A DNA stretch of 64,000 nucleotides, taken from Rhododendron vialii. Taxonomy: Eukaryota > Streptophyta > Magnoliopsida > Ericales > Ericaceae. Under the pieces are notes generated by a model. The model was not told the DNA's origin. It did no database searches and worked only from the letters and a program-made list of their open reading frames with translations. Of this stretch, positions 33,601 through 43,807 are shown piece by piece. The DNA lies in assembly GCF_030253575.1 (NCBI RefSeq), contig NC_080566.1, positions 31,965,001 to 32,029,000 on the forward strand, given 5' to 3'. A program made the position numbers and the translations under genes. The first letter of the stretch is position 1; the number at the start of each line of letters is the position of its first letter.

Positions 33601-36521
33601 ACCGATCCCGACCGGAGTTAAGTTCGATTCGGTCAGTCCGGGGTGGGTCGCTACAGTCAGGGATTTCGGTCTGCCCGAAATGGGCCTTAGTTGGGCTAAA
33701 TATAAAACTCGACAATGGACCAAATGGCCCAAACCCATCAATCAATTTATTTGAGCCACATTCCTTACTTGGGCCTCAGGGTTTGTGGTTTAGGAGAGAT
33801 GGAAAGTAGAGATTAAAAACAAATAGATGAACGGACCAGATTAATGTAAAAAAAAAAAAATTTTAAAAAAAAAAACCTCGGTTTACATAGTCGGTTCAAT
33901 TCGGTCCTAGTCAGTCCATTTAATTTCGGTTCAGAACACTTAAAATTCCAGCCACCCGAGACCGAACCGAAAACTAACTTTTTTTCTTGTTCCAGAACCA
34001 AAACAGGGTAAAAACTGACCGAAAACCGAAAAACCGGTTGGTTTTTTTGGTCGGTCGGGGTCTGGCAGTTTTTTTTTAAGACCCCTAGGTTGGGCTTTCC
34101 CATTTGGATAAACTCGCATTTGAAACCCTTGGGTAGTTAAGGTAGTTGAGATGGCATCCTCCTCCAAAACTCCTACAAGAGGGAAGCCCCATGCATGCAA
34201 GGAAGAGAATTGTGTCAGCCAAAGTGCTATACATCTTAGATCATCTCCCAAATCCCAACTCTCTGACAGGAGATCCTTTTCTCCAGTATCACCCTCAGAC
34301 CACCCGAATTATCTCCTGATTCTCCTCCACCAGCTCCAAAGGTGACGGGCCACATTAAAGCGTCCGCCATCTTCTCAGGTGGCAACGTCCAGCCATCTCA
34401 ATACCTACTGCTCAGTGCTAACACTATCCACAAGCCAGTTTGTAAAAGAAAACAAGTTTACGGCTAGACATGAGAACTATATGGACGAAAGTAATGGTAT
34501 CAAAGAACTCAATACTTGCATGATTATCAATTATCTAGGTTTAGGGTGTAGAATGTCTTGTGACAACCTAATAGGTCCGCAGATTGTGAGGTGAGATAAA
34601 CCACAATACCAAGGCCCAAGCAATCACTCATGCCACATTACAACACCAAACCTTGCTCATCTCGATGCCTTCAGCAATTTCATTTTTCTACAGCCACACT
34701 GCCCACACATAGCGCCTATAATTTCGCTAAAAGATAATGCAAATTGCAAACCCATGGAAAACTAGCATATGCTATAATGGAGAGAAAGTGACTGCTTTTT
34801 AATATTTCCATGATCTTGTGAACCGGTTAAAGGAGAAAATCAAACCAGATGAAGATGCAAAAACATGCAAATGGTATCCATGTCAAAGTCTTCATCTGCT
34901 GTCACCAACTTACCATGTTCAATCAAAAGGGATCACTAATTATGAACTCATGTAAACCAATACTTTAGCTACCAAAGGACTTAGAAAAGTAACCACCACA
35001 GAACGCAAGCAGAGAAGAAAATATTGCAACAGAGAGAAAAAATGCTATGAAAGCAAGCTTACCATGAAGCTTTCGTTTTACAGGTGCAGCAGAAGCACTG
35101 TTCTTTTCATCATTAATGTCTTTCTTATCCACAGACATATCATCCTGCATAACATCAACTGGAGCTTCCTCCTTCACCAAAGGCGCTTCAGTTATCTCAC
35201 TCATATCTCCCAACTCATATGACACATCCTTAGAATCTACTTGTTTACTCTCCAACGCGTCATCATCCACGGAATCATCACCGATGTCCAAATTTAACTT
35301 TTCTGAGAAAATCACATCTGCAATATCATTTTTCTCGCTCATTTCTGCATTAACAGTCTTCGTATCATCTCTCTCCTCAACAGGTACTTTGTTCTCCCGT
35401 GGCTCTTCAACATCCATTGGATGTAGTTCGTCACCATCTGGGAGAACATTGCACGATGATGGCTGCACCATCTCAGGCTTAACATCCAGTTCTAATTTGA
35501 CATTATCAGCAATTATATTATCCTTTAGTTCATTCTTTTCATCAATTGAGACACAATCGCTAGAAATAGAATCAGATTTTACTTGAAACCCTAAAACAGT
35601 GCTGACCTCAGATACCTGGTAGTTTGGATCAGAAGACTCGAGTCCAAAATCGTCATGAGGAGGCTTTATCTCCTCATTCTCGATCAGGGACTCACTTTTC
35701 TGTAACTCTTGCACTGTAACTGTTACTTCAGATACTACACTCTCTGTGATGCTGGTTTCCAGAGAAGTTTCATGAACTACAATCTCCTCCTCTGTGATGC
35801 TGGTTTCCAGAGAAGTTTCACGAACTACAATCTCCTCATCCATAGCAGAACCGGTAACACTTATTACTTCCCCTTCTTGAACTTTCCCTTCGCCCAAAGA
35901 AAATTCAGTATTGTCTACTTGCACCTGATTCGTTTCACGATCCACCTCATTGCTGTCATTACCACGATCCATCAAGTCCCCAGTAGTTTCAGATACAACT
36001 GCTGGAGTTTCTAAAACGTGATCCATCATGTCATTGCCATGATCCATTATATCCCCAGTAGTTTCAGAAACAGACAGAACTGTCCTCGCATCTTCAGGTT
36101 GAGACTGAAATACCATCTCCTCATCCCTGGCATTACCACCTATTTCTTCCCCCTGTTGAGCCTTCGCTTCACCCAATAACACTGCAGTATCGTCAACATG
36201 AACCTTATCTATTCCACAATCCACCTCATTGTTTTCATAAACATGATCCGTCACGGCAACAGCAGTTTCAGAAACAATAAGAACTGTGCTTCCATCTTCA
36301 GTCTCAACCACAGGTGGGGCAGTTCCATCAAAACCATTATCAACTTTTCCCTTGGCAGAATCATCTTCATTACGAAGTGCTTCATCCAGCCTTTTAACTA
36401 ATTCTTCTTTCAACCCCCTTGTTATCAATTTCCTTCTCCTAAGCTCTTCTTTTAGTTCCGTAACCTTCCATTGATCAATTGGTCGATTGTCAAGAACTGG
36501 ATATGATGATGGTGTCTTCAT
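30652..36521 (-). CDS. ACINUS: Acinus homologue: SAP domain, RRM and RSB motif (768 aa)
   Basis: Four coding exons: 36521-35063, 32129-31935, 31838-31687 and 31152-30652. The phases close to 768 residues. The start is the ATG at 36521; an upstream in-frame TTG is not used. Residues about 10-47 are a SAP domain (IDQWKVTELKEELRRR, LVKRLDEAL), which binds DNA/chromatin. Residues 50-490 are acidic and low-complexity, with an internal tandem repeat EEIVVxETSLETSIT. RRWNTETLKVP follows, then an RRM-like fold (about 562-632: RIDRFLRPFTLKAVQELLGK...HCYVSYSSVEEA). A proline-rich stretch precedes the RSB motif at 732 onward (LDDLFKKTKATPRIYYLPL). In animals the RSB motif recruits RNPS1 and SAP18 into the ASAP complex, linked to the exon-junction complex and splicing. 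It matches Arabidopsis AtACINUS (At4g39680). It is nuclear by inference. Confidence 0.93.
31651..31678. repeat. (GA)n run beside an Acinus splice donor
   Basis: GAGAGA tract in the third Acinus intron, only a few bases downstream (in gene sense) of the donor at 31681-31686. In gene sense it is a CT-rich tract. Confidence 0.9.
32665..33021. repeat. Foldback element with nested palindromes in Acinus intron 1
   Basis: The ends ACTTCTTATAAGGGCGCCC and its mirror GGGCGCCCTTATAAGAAGT enclose 357 bases whose arms pair almost throughout. Each end also carries its own palindrome, CCTTACCGTATTACGGTAAG, so the folded form would be cruciform-like. The centre is at about 32845. No target duplication was identified. 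Confidence 0.82.
33519..34087. mobile_element. hAT-type non-autonomous element with perfect 8-bp TSD
   Basis: The ends are TAGGGGTG (33519) and its near complement ACCCCTA (34087). The flanks are GGTTGGGC at 33511-33518 and again at 34088-34095. The body is rich in GGTTCGGTCGG-type motifs on both strands. The 8-bp duplication and 569-bp size fit the hAT superfamily. A related copy lies at 40994-41522. It is in the first coding intron of Acinus. Confidence 0.88.
34965..35062 (-). other. Possible intron-retention tail of Acinus, membrane-like
   Basis: If the donor at 35057-35062 is not used, the first exon frame continues for 32 codons as GKLAFIAFFLSVAIFSSLL followed by AFCGGYFSKSFGS and a stop. 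This would replace the RRM and RSB parts by a hydrophobic, transmembrane-like tail. Introns on this strand are T-rich, which favours hydrophobic codons by chance, so this may be accidental. Confidence 0.3.
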
Positions 36522-37674
36522 ATTTCCCAAGTTCTTTTTCTAGCAAAGATTCAACCTGATTAAATGCAAATAATTCAAAATGAATCCACCAATCAAAAAG
36601 CCAAAGACAATTAGTACAAGGAAAAGGAAGGTTGGGCAGGGTTATCGGGTATCCACCAATCAAAATGCCCAACTTGAAGCTTACGCGAAGTTGGTGGAAT
36701 AGAGTAGGCTGTTTTTCCACAAGATCATCAACATGACCCAACCCAAAAAACACAAATATCCACTCGGTTGTTTAGACAAACTTACGCATGCAAAATAGAC
36801 AAATCTAACCCATTTCATAGAAAGAAAAAACGCATTTTCATGTTATTTCTAGTGATCGAGATATGATTGAAGTGATGAGCAACCCACTTCACCTGAATAA
36901 TAACTCATGTACAAACAAAAATTCCAGAACACCACTAACCCAACCCTCGTAAAATGTTTTTTTTTTTTTTGAACAGCAAAGAAAATCTCATTATCATCGT
37001 AAAGATAAAAGAATGATCATTACAGTAAGAAAGCAAATGCATTGAGAGAACTTCGAAGAGTATGAAACCCTACTAGTGTTGCAACCCCACGTGCTATTTA
37101 ATTTCCACCTATCACCCACCCAACCCCCAGTGAATATAATAAAAATACTTATGTTTCCATACTTTTCCCCCTCACAAAATAGACTAAATGCTAACTAAAC
37201 TGAATAAAGAAATGTTCCAAGGGCTTTATGCATACATATACTTGGATGTTTCCCAAAATGCTCACAACAAGTGCAATATACGAAGCCATGAGCATAACTG
37301 AAAAGTGAAAACCCAAGGCAGGACTTCACAATAACTAACAATCATCTATCTTTAAGCATAGCTTGATTCCACAGCATAATCCAACCGACCACCCAAGACC
37401 AAAAAAAATAAAATGTCTTTAGGGGTTTACCAATTTCCATGCGTATATTTTCCATAATGCTCCCAACAACCCAATATTAATTCTCTCTCGAAAAAGTTTC
37501 TCCAAGCCAGAAACAGATGTCTCAGAAAACTACCCATGGTTATCATTTTACTTTAGACCCAAACAGATCTGAAAAAGGGGCTGAAAACCTAAATCACATT
37601 CAAACCCAACTCATGGAAACTATCATATCCCCCAAAGCCAACACCAAACCCTAATTTGATTATTAGTTTGGAAC

Positions 37675-38010
37675 TCACCGCTTTGTTCGGTTCACAGGCC
37701 TTGAACGTTGAGAAAAATCCCAAACCCTAATTGCATTCAGAACACAGAAACAACCATTAGACAAAACAAACAAAAAGAAAATCGAGAAAATCAAACGCAA
37801 TCGAAACAAATCCAACACGACACTAGATATAAACGGCGAAAACAAGTCTCGTCGAGGTTATTGTTTCCGTTTATTAGAATAGATTTTGGACCGGAAAACG
37901 AAAACCCTAGAAACGGAAAACAGAGACGGGAGAATTTCTGAAGCGGGGAGCGTGCGCAAGAGCACGATAAATTGTGTGGCAGAGGATTTAGGAGAGAGAG
38001 AGTCTAGCCC
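37675..38010 (-). promoter_or_regulatory. Acinus leader exon and promoter region
   Basis: On the minus strand, a GC-richer leader with TCTAGGGTTTTCG ends in a donor-like GCG|GTGAGTTCC at about 37675-37682. The matching acceptor TTGCTAG lies just before the start codon (about 36543), giving a leader intron of about 1.1 kb. TAGGGTTTCGCTTCGC telo-box-type sequence lies at about 38018-38030. Confidence 0.5.
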
Positions 38011-38039
38011 TATTTAGGGTTTCGCTTCGCAGTGTGTGC

Positions 38040-38693
38040 CGTGTGTCGCATTCAGAAAAACACAGTAAGATGCGGGGGGTTGTAAATGCACACCGTTTTC
38101 GCCTGAGTACACCCCTGTAGCTTTTGTATTTGGGAATTGATTTTCATACTGTATTTTTTTTTTATCCACATTCTCTTTTTTGTTTTTTAGTATTAAAAGT
38201 GTACGATATTTTTTTGGCTAGACAAAAAAAGAGTACATTTATAATAGTACCCTTCTAAATGTGAAAGAATATACAAATAAAAAATTAATTTTTTAAATTC
38301 ATATCACAAGAGAGCAAAAAGAAAAGTATAGTTATAGAAAAGAAAGTGTAAAAATCAATTACCTTATTATCTTCGAAAAATAACTGAGGAGTTTTGTTTG
38401 GTTTCGCTTCCGGTGGTGAGTCCACGGTAATATTTTTGTCTTTGATAATTTTTATTTATGTTGTATTTGGATGGGGTTTTGAGAATTTTTTAGTTTGATT
38501 TTTTGGATAATGAGTGGAAAAAAATAAGATAATGATTGGGATAGAGGTAATGAGCGGAGAGAGATAGAGGGAGAAATGAGAATAATGATCGAAAAGTGGA
38601 GAGAGAAATGAGAATAATTATTGAAAGTATGCATAATGAGTGTTTATTGAGTTGGAATTTTTTTTTCAAAACGGAAACCAAACAAAGCTCGTA
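38040..38693. other. AT-rich spacer
   Basis: No gene. A 29-base unit built on GAGAGAAATGAGAATAATxAT occurs twice in near tandem (about 38568-38625). An ATTTTTTT-rich stretch follows the Acinus promoter. Confidence 0.45.
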
Positions 38694-39042
38694 GGCTCCG
38701 TTTGTTTGGGGTAAAATGTTTTCCAGTAAAATATTTTACCTAGTTTTTGGTGTTTGGTTGTATAAAAAAATTAGAAAAATATTTTACATGTAAAACATTT
38801 TTCATCAATTGGATGAAAATAACTTACTCTTAAATCTCAGTTTCCTCGATCATCAGTCATGAACAATGTCCAATTCCAATATTCTCAGGTCTCTCCACCG
38901 TTTAAGCCCCCCCACACTATTTTGTTGATTTATAAAATATTTTCAAGTGCCAACCAAACACCAAAAAATAAAAGTTTAAAGTTTGTTTTATAAAAAAACA
39001 TTTTACATTGTAAAATATTTTTACATCGAAACAAACGGAGCC
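38694..39042. mobile_element. MITE with GGCTCCGTTTG ends
   Basis: The left end GGCTCCGTTTGTTTGGGGTA is mirrored by TACATCGAAACAAACGGAGC at 39022-39041. Subterminal TAAAATATTTTAC motifs repeat. The flanks share CGTA, but a full target duplication is not clear. Confidence 0.75.
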
Positions 39043-39891
39043 GTAATTTTAAGGATTAATCATTTCTCCTAATAAAATGAATCGGAAAAGTATAAAAACG
39101 TAGACCGAAATTGAAAAAATAGTGTTCGGTTTAGTTTTTGAAAAGTTTTTTGAAAAATAGTAAGGATAATAAGTGAAGAGAAATGTTGAAAGTATGGGGA
39201 ATTTTTTTAAAAATTCTTTTTGAAAACTAAAGAGAACACAACATTGAGTGTTATGATTATTGGTTTGGGCTTATGTGTAAAATTAAGAGTGTATCACATT
39301 TTTTTTTATGACCAAAAAAAAAAAACACAGAAGGCCAAATATCAAACTAGCATTATTATAACAGCAACAACCACACCCAAGCAGAAAGCCATAGTGAGAA
39401 TAGTGGGTTGTCCATCTCGCTCTGGTTTGCTGCAGTTGTTGGGTGCATGCGAAACCGCCTCTAGGCTTTGTCCCAGAACGGCAATGGTGGCGGCTGATGA
39501 TGGTGGGTGGTTGGGTCTGGGTCGATGGGCGGCGTTTGCAGGGTTGCATTGGTGGCCGAATTTTTGTTGTGGTTGCAGGTGTTTGGCAGCTTCCATTGGC
39601 CATGGGACAGCAGTGGTGGATCGGGTGCAGATGCGTATTGGGCTGCTGTATGATTTGGATTTTGAGTTAGGGTTAGTTTAGTTTTTTTTGGTATTTGGGC
39701 CAAACCCATTTGTTTGAGCTGGGTTTCTTTTGGGTGTTTGTGTCTTACCAACCTTTGGGGTGTTTTCCTTTTCTGTTTAAAAAAAAAACAGTGAGATGAG
39801 ATGTAGTGATATATGAGGTACTGTCATTGTGCATAATGCTCCCTAGTATATCATTACAAGAATTCTCTTTTGTATCATTTTTTAATCACAA
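39043..39891. other. Spacer with a GC-rich patch
   Basis: 39360-39700 is markedly GC-richer than its surroundings and opens long frames on both strands (for example 39220-39681 on +). None shows a domain, and the frames overlap each other antisense, so I do not call a gene. It may be a fragment of an unrecognised transposon. Confidence 0.35.
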
Positions 39892-40262
39892 ATGTTAACC
39901 ACATAGATAGTATGTGCACATACGGCCCTGTGGGGCCCACGATAGGGTCCCCACAAACAATCCAAGCTGTCCATTAGCTTTAAAATGATTTTCTAAGCCA
40001 TCATGTTAAAAATCAACTCAATCGGATACCTCTAAGTGCTTGATCCAATCGTCTAAATGTTTCTTCAGATTAAAGTCTAAGCGAAAATTTGAAAGATTAG
40101 ATTAAATATTTAGAGGTATTGGATTGAGCTGATTTTTTATGCGATGACTTAGAAAATTATTTTAAAGATAATGGACAGCTTGAATCGTTTGTGGACCCCG
40201 TAGTGGGCCCCACAGAGCTGTATGTGCACGATCTGTGCACATACTATCTGTGTGGTTAGCAT
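39892..40262. mobile_element. MITE family A, copy 1
   Basis: The ends ATGTTAACCACATAGATAGT and ACTATCTGTGTGGTTAGCAT are reverse complements with few differences. Arms of about 170 bases share GGGGCCCAC, a TCAATCGGATACCTCTAAGT-type block and GATTTTTTAxGCGATGA. The same family occurs at 51170-51530 and 52409-52745. Confidence 0.85.
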
Positions 40263-40993
40263 TTTTGTTTTTTAATGGTATTGAAATCCCTTTGTTGTTG
40301 ATTAAAAAAAAATTTGAGGTAGGTTACGGACGGATACAGATCCTAATATAACAATTCTGGCAGATGCAAATCAAATTAGTTTGGTTGGCGGTTCAAACCG
40401 AACCATCCGCCCAAAAAAAAAGTTTAAAACACAGTAAATGGACTAAGAGGCAAGAGCAGATTGAAAACCCTAGTCTATAATCCTAAATTGCTTGGATAGA
40501 CTCACCCTAAACAAGTTCAGACAAGTCTTAACATTCATCCACCCTAAAGTACTCATATGTAGGTGACTGTGTTATTTTTGTTCACAATCTATCTCTCGGA
40601 GGATTTCCCGATCAAATAACTTGTAATTCTGAATGATATTGGTTTGGTGGATGATGCAATAGTTTATCTTATACTTGCTTGGACTTTAGGGTGGATGAAT
40701 GTTAAGACTTGTTTGAACTTGTTTAGGCTTCATTGAACTTGAAGCTTTGGGCTCTATATTTCAACTTTTTGGTGTATCTAAAAAAAATAAATTGCATGCT
40801 CAAATCCACATAAACCATCCAAACAGAACTGATCAAACGACAATCACGGACGGTTGGTAGATGAAGAAAACGACAATCCGCCGTGAGTGGATCGAATTGG
40901 GAACCAAACTGATCCACCCAAAACTGATCTGGGCAGCCTATTGAGTAAGCTATAAAAAATAGAGCAAAATATCTCATTTTATGCAATATGAAC
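40263..40993. other. Spacer
   Basis: AT-rich. A short inverted pair is formed by GGATGAATGTTAAGACTTGT (40691-40710) and ACAAGTCTTAACATTCATCC (40522-40541), which may mark the ends of a small foldback of about 190 bases. No gene. Confidence 0.5.
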
Positions 40994-41522
40994 TAGGGGT
41001 GATACGAAAAATCAAAAAAATCGACCGAAGTAATCAGTTCGGTTCAGCTTGAGGGAGAATTTCGATTTGGTTTGATTTTTTGTTTATAGAAATTTATTTT
41101 TTCAGTTCGGTTTTCGATTTTACTAAGGTTTCAATCGAAAAAACCGAACCAAACCGAATTATAATTTGGATCATAATTTTTTTCGGTTTGGAATTTACTG
41201 GCCCAAATGAAACTTTAAAAGTACGAAATTTGTTTAAGTGTTTTGGCCCAAATGATTTCGAAGTGTGTAGAACACATAAATCTTGCATTTTTAGCCCAAA
41301 TGGGCCCAATAAATGTGTGAATTATTACTTTGTTCCATTTTTTGAGGCCCCAAAGAGGCCCATAACTTAAAACCTGAAACCGACCGAAAATCGAATGAAC
41401 CGAAACCGAAAAAACCGATATCTCTTTCGGTCGGTTTCAGTAGGTGAATATGGAAAACAAAATCGATACTTCGGTTGCTAAAATTCCAAAAAACCGAACC
41501 GACCAAACCAATATCACCCCTA
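40994..41522. mobile_element. Second hAT-type element of the TAGGGGTG family
   Basis: It starts TAGGGGTGATACGAAAAATC and ends with the mirror ACCAATATCACCCCTA. The interior is rich in CGGTTCGGTTT-like motifs, as in the element at 33519-34087. The flanking octamers (ATATGAAC, GTGAATGT) share only part of their bases, so the target duplication is eroded. Confidence 0.75.
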
Positions 41523-41529
41523 GTGAATG

Positions 41530-41735
41530 TCACGGAACCGGAGGTGCTGTAGTGTACCCGGTGTAGTGCAGGTGTGATGCACGAACTGTTGATCTCTTCA
41601 ATCAACGGTTGTGATGTGTTTTTAATCTTTCAACGGTAATAAAAAGTATCTTTTACCGGTAAAAGATTATTTTTAATCTGAACCATTGATTGATGAAATC
41701 AATTGCTGTGTATCGCCTTATATGTGCACTAGAGC
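41530..41735. repeat. Small foldback
   Basis: Arms such as TGATCTCTTCAATCAACGGTT and AACCATTGATTGATGAAATCA pair around TTTTACCGGTAAAA (about 41651-41664). The outer part (GTAGTGCAGGTGTGATGCACG) resembles the foldback in SDR intron 1 at 9949-10160. Confidence 0.55.
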
Positions 41736-41811
41736 ACCCTCGGATTAAATACAACAGATTTTGCCTCCAGGTTTGGAAAATACTGTAACCCCCTGAGGTT
41801 TCGCGATGCAC

Positions 41812-42747
41812 TTTTTCTTTGAGAATAAATTTTACAGAAATGCTACACTTACAATATTTTTCTACAACATTTTTACAATATAGTGACGTGGCCAAGGGAC
41901 CCATTCATTTTTTTGTTTTTTGGCTGGGTAAAGTGAGTGGGTCCCCTGGCCACGTCACCATGTTATAGAAAAATGTTGTAAATGTAACATTTCTCTAAAT
42001 TTTATCCGGATCAGTTGGAAATCCTTTTCCGCCCCACCAATGAAGGCTTGCCAACTCAGCAAATTACTTCTTCTCTCCAACCTTGCTTCCTCTCCTATGG
42101 ACTAAGCCACACCCGATCCCCCTACCATGAAACTGGCTTACGAAACACCTTCCCTCTCCAACCCAACCCATCCCCTCCCCACCCCACTCGCCCCAATCCT
42201 CTGCTCGCAGCAAGTGGAGTAATTGAAAACCAAATCCTAAAGAAATTGAAACCTAACCCAAACACAGTTGATCGAATTGTTCAGAACCCATTAATAGTGG
42301 GTTGTTAATTCATTAAATTCTAATCTTGAAAACAAGTCAAAACGAAATACAATAAAACACTATTTATCTTTCAGAGCGTTAGATGAATTTACAAATACAT
42401 ACATTTGTGTGTGCGTAGGTCAAAAGTTTTTAGATGTGAGAAGGCGGTGATTGTAGAGAGATGGTGATGTGTAGAGATGGTGTTCTTCTGATGGTTGCTG
42501 TCGGCAAGATCCAGGGGAGATGGTGGGGGAATTGGGTGTGGCTTAGTCCATGGTTTTTTTTTAATGTGGTTGACACGTGTAGTGTTTTTAGCTCTGGGAC
42601 AGGGAGCAGGACAATAGAGATGAAACATAGGATCCCAAGCCAGGAAAGTCATGAGAGAGAAGAAGGAATTTGCCGAGTTGGTGTGGTGGGGCGGAAAAGG
42701 TAAGTTTTTCAGCTAATCCGGATAGAATTTATTCTCATTTTCTTTAA
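41812..42747. mobile_element. Inverted-repeat element with a MITE nested in its left arm
   Basis: The outer arms are TTATCCGGATCAGTTGG with CTTTTCCGCCCCACC (42001-42040) and, mirrored, GGTGGGGCGGAAAAGG with AGCTAATCCGGATAGAA (42682-42731). The outermost GAGAATAAATTT of the left arm is separated from the rest by a foldback MITE (about 41830-41998). The MITE's own arms include TACAATATTTTTCTA and GTGACGTGGCCAAGGGACCCA. Removing it restores the left arm. Confidence 0.65.
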
Positions 42748-43807
42748 ATACTTTTAGTCATTAATCAAATTTTTTTAACGTTTGTTAATTTTGTGTCAAA
42801 ATTTTGTAGATTATTGCTCCGTTCCAACGAGATGAATCGGAAAAGTAAAATTTTTTATTTTACCCAAGTATTTTAAGAAATGTCAAAATTTTGACCCTTT
42901 TTTTTACTTGAAAGTGGTTATTTCCCAAAATATTTAAGTAAAAGTCATAAATTTTTAGTTTTCCTATTCATCTTGATGAGACAAATCAAACGCGATTTTT
43001 TTTGAATAATGACAAAACCAAAAAAAGTCCTTAGCAAAATGGAGTCTCAATCGTTCGAAAATGCTTATACTGGATTGTACCTCAGATTCCAACACAAATA
43101 ATCGGAGTCATTTATTCAAAATATATTATTTGGGACTGATAATTAAAAATTAAAAGCAATATTTTTTTTGGGTTTTTTTCACTAATTTTTTGCTGATCAC
43201 TTTTAAGGGGATTTGCCATATTGGGTTTGTATCAATAAAAAGTTGCCCTGGTTTCGTCACCGAACTGGAGGATGGAATCATGGAAATACAAGATTAATCA
43301 TATTTACAAATACAAGGTGGTGACGAAAATAATTTTGTTAACCCATTTTAGTTTTGATGGCATGGAGTCAACCGGTTTTTATCCTCCCATAAATTTAGCT
43401 TGGAATCCAAATTTTAGAACTTAAAATTAGCCATAAGGTCACTCAGAAAGTCGTAAGGTCGCCGAATTGACAAAAAAGATGGTCTGAAAGAATCATCACC
43501 AGTCATTCCAAATAATTTGCCATCGTACAAACTGATTTTTATTTTCACGTTTATGCAATAAGCAAGTCTCAGCGAAGTGATGTTAAAAACTCCAAAACTG
43601 GGTTTCACCCAAACCGACTCTATCTCTACGCGATTAAAGATTAGGCGGGAGGATAAAATGAGTACAGGAAGGCTAACTACAGCAACTAGCATTATTACAT
43701 ACTAGACCCACAACACAAGCCACTTAATACAGATAAATACCAGTCATGAACAAGGCATTTTCCCGGGGGGTTTCGCGTCACAAAGCTGAGGATGGAAATA
43801 GAATCTT
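42748..43807. other. Spacer and probable 3' region of TSR3
   Basis: AT-rich with GATGAATCGGAAAAGTA-type motifs also seen at 39079-39095. No coding exon is recognised. The part nearest 43.8 kb is likely the TSR3 3' untranslated region. Confidence 0.4.

Noticed and set aside
33430..34251. Several open frames on both strands
   Set aside because: They lie in the hAT element and its flanks and translate GGTTCGG repeats; none resembles a transposase.
35116..35586. Open frame on + of 156 codons rich in Ser
   Set aside because: Mirror of the acidic region of Acinus exon 1; Glu/Asp codons read as Ser/Leu/Phe on the other strand.
39220..39681. 153-codon frame on + in a GC-rich patch
   Set aside because: No domain, competing frames on both strands over the same DNA, and no leader or splice signals.
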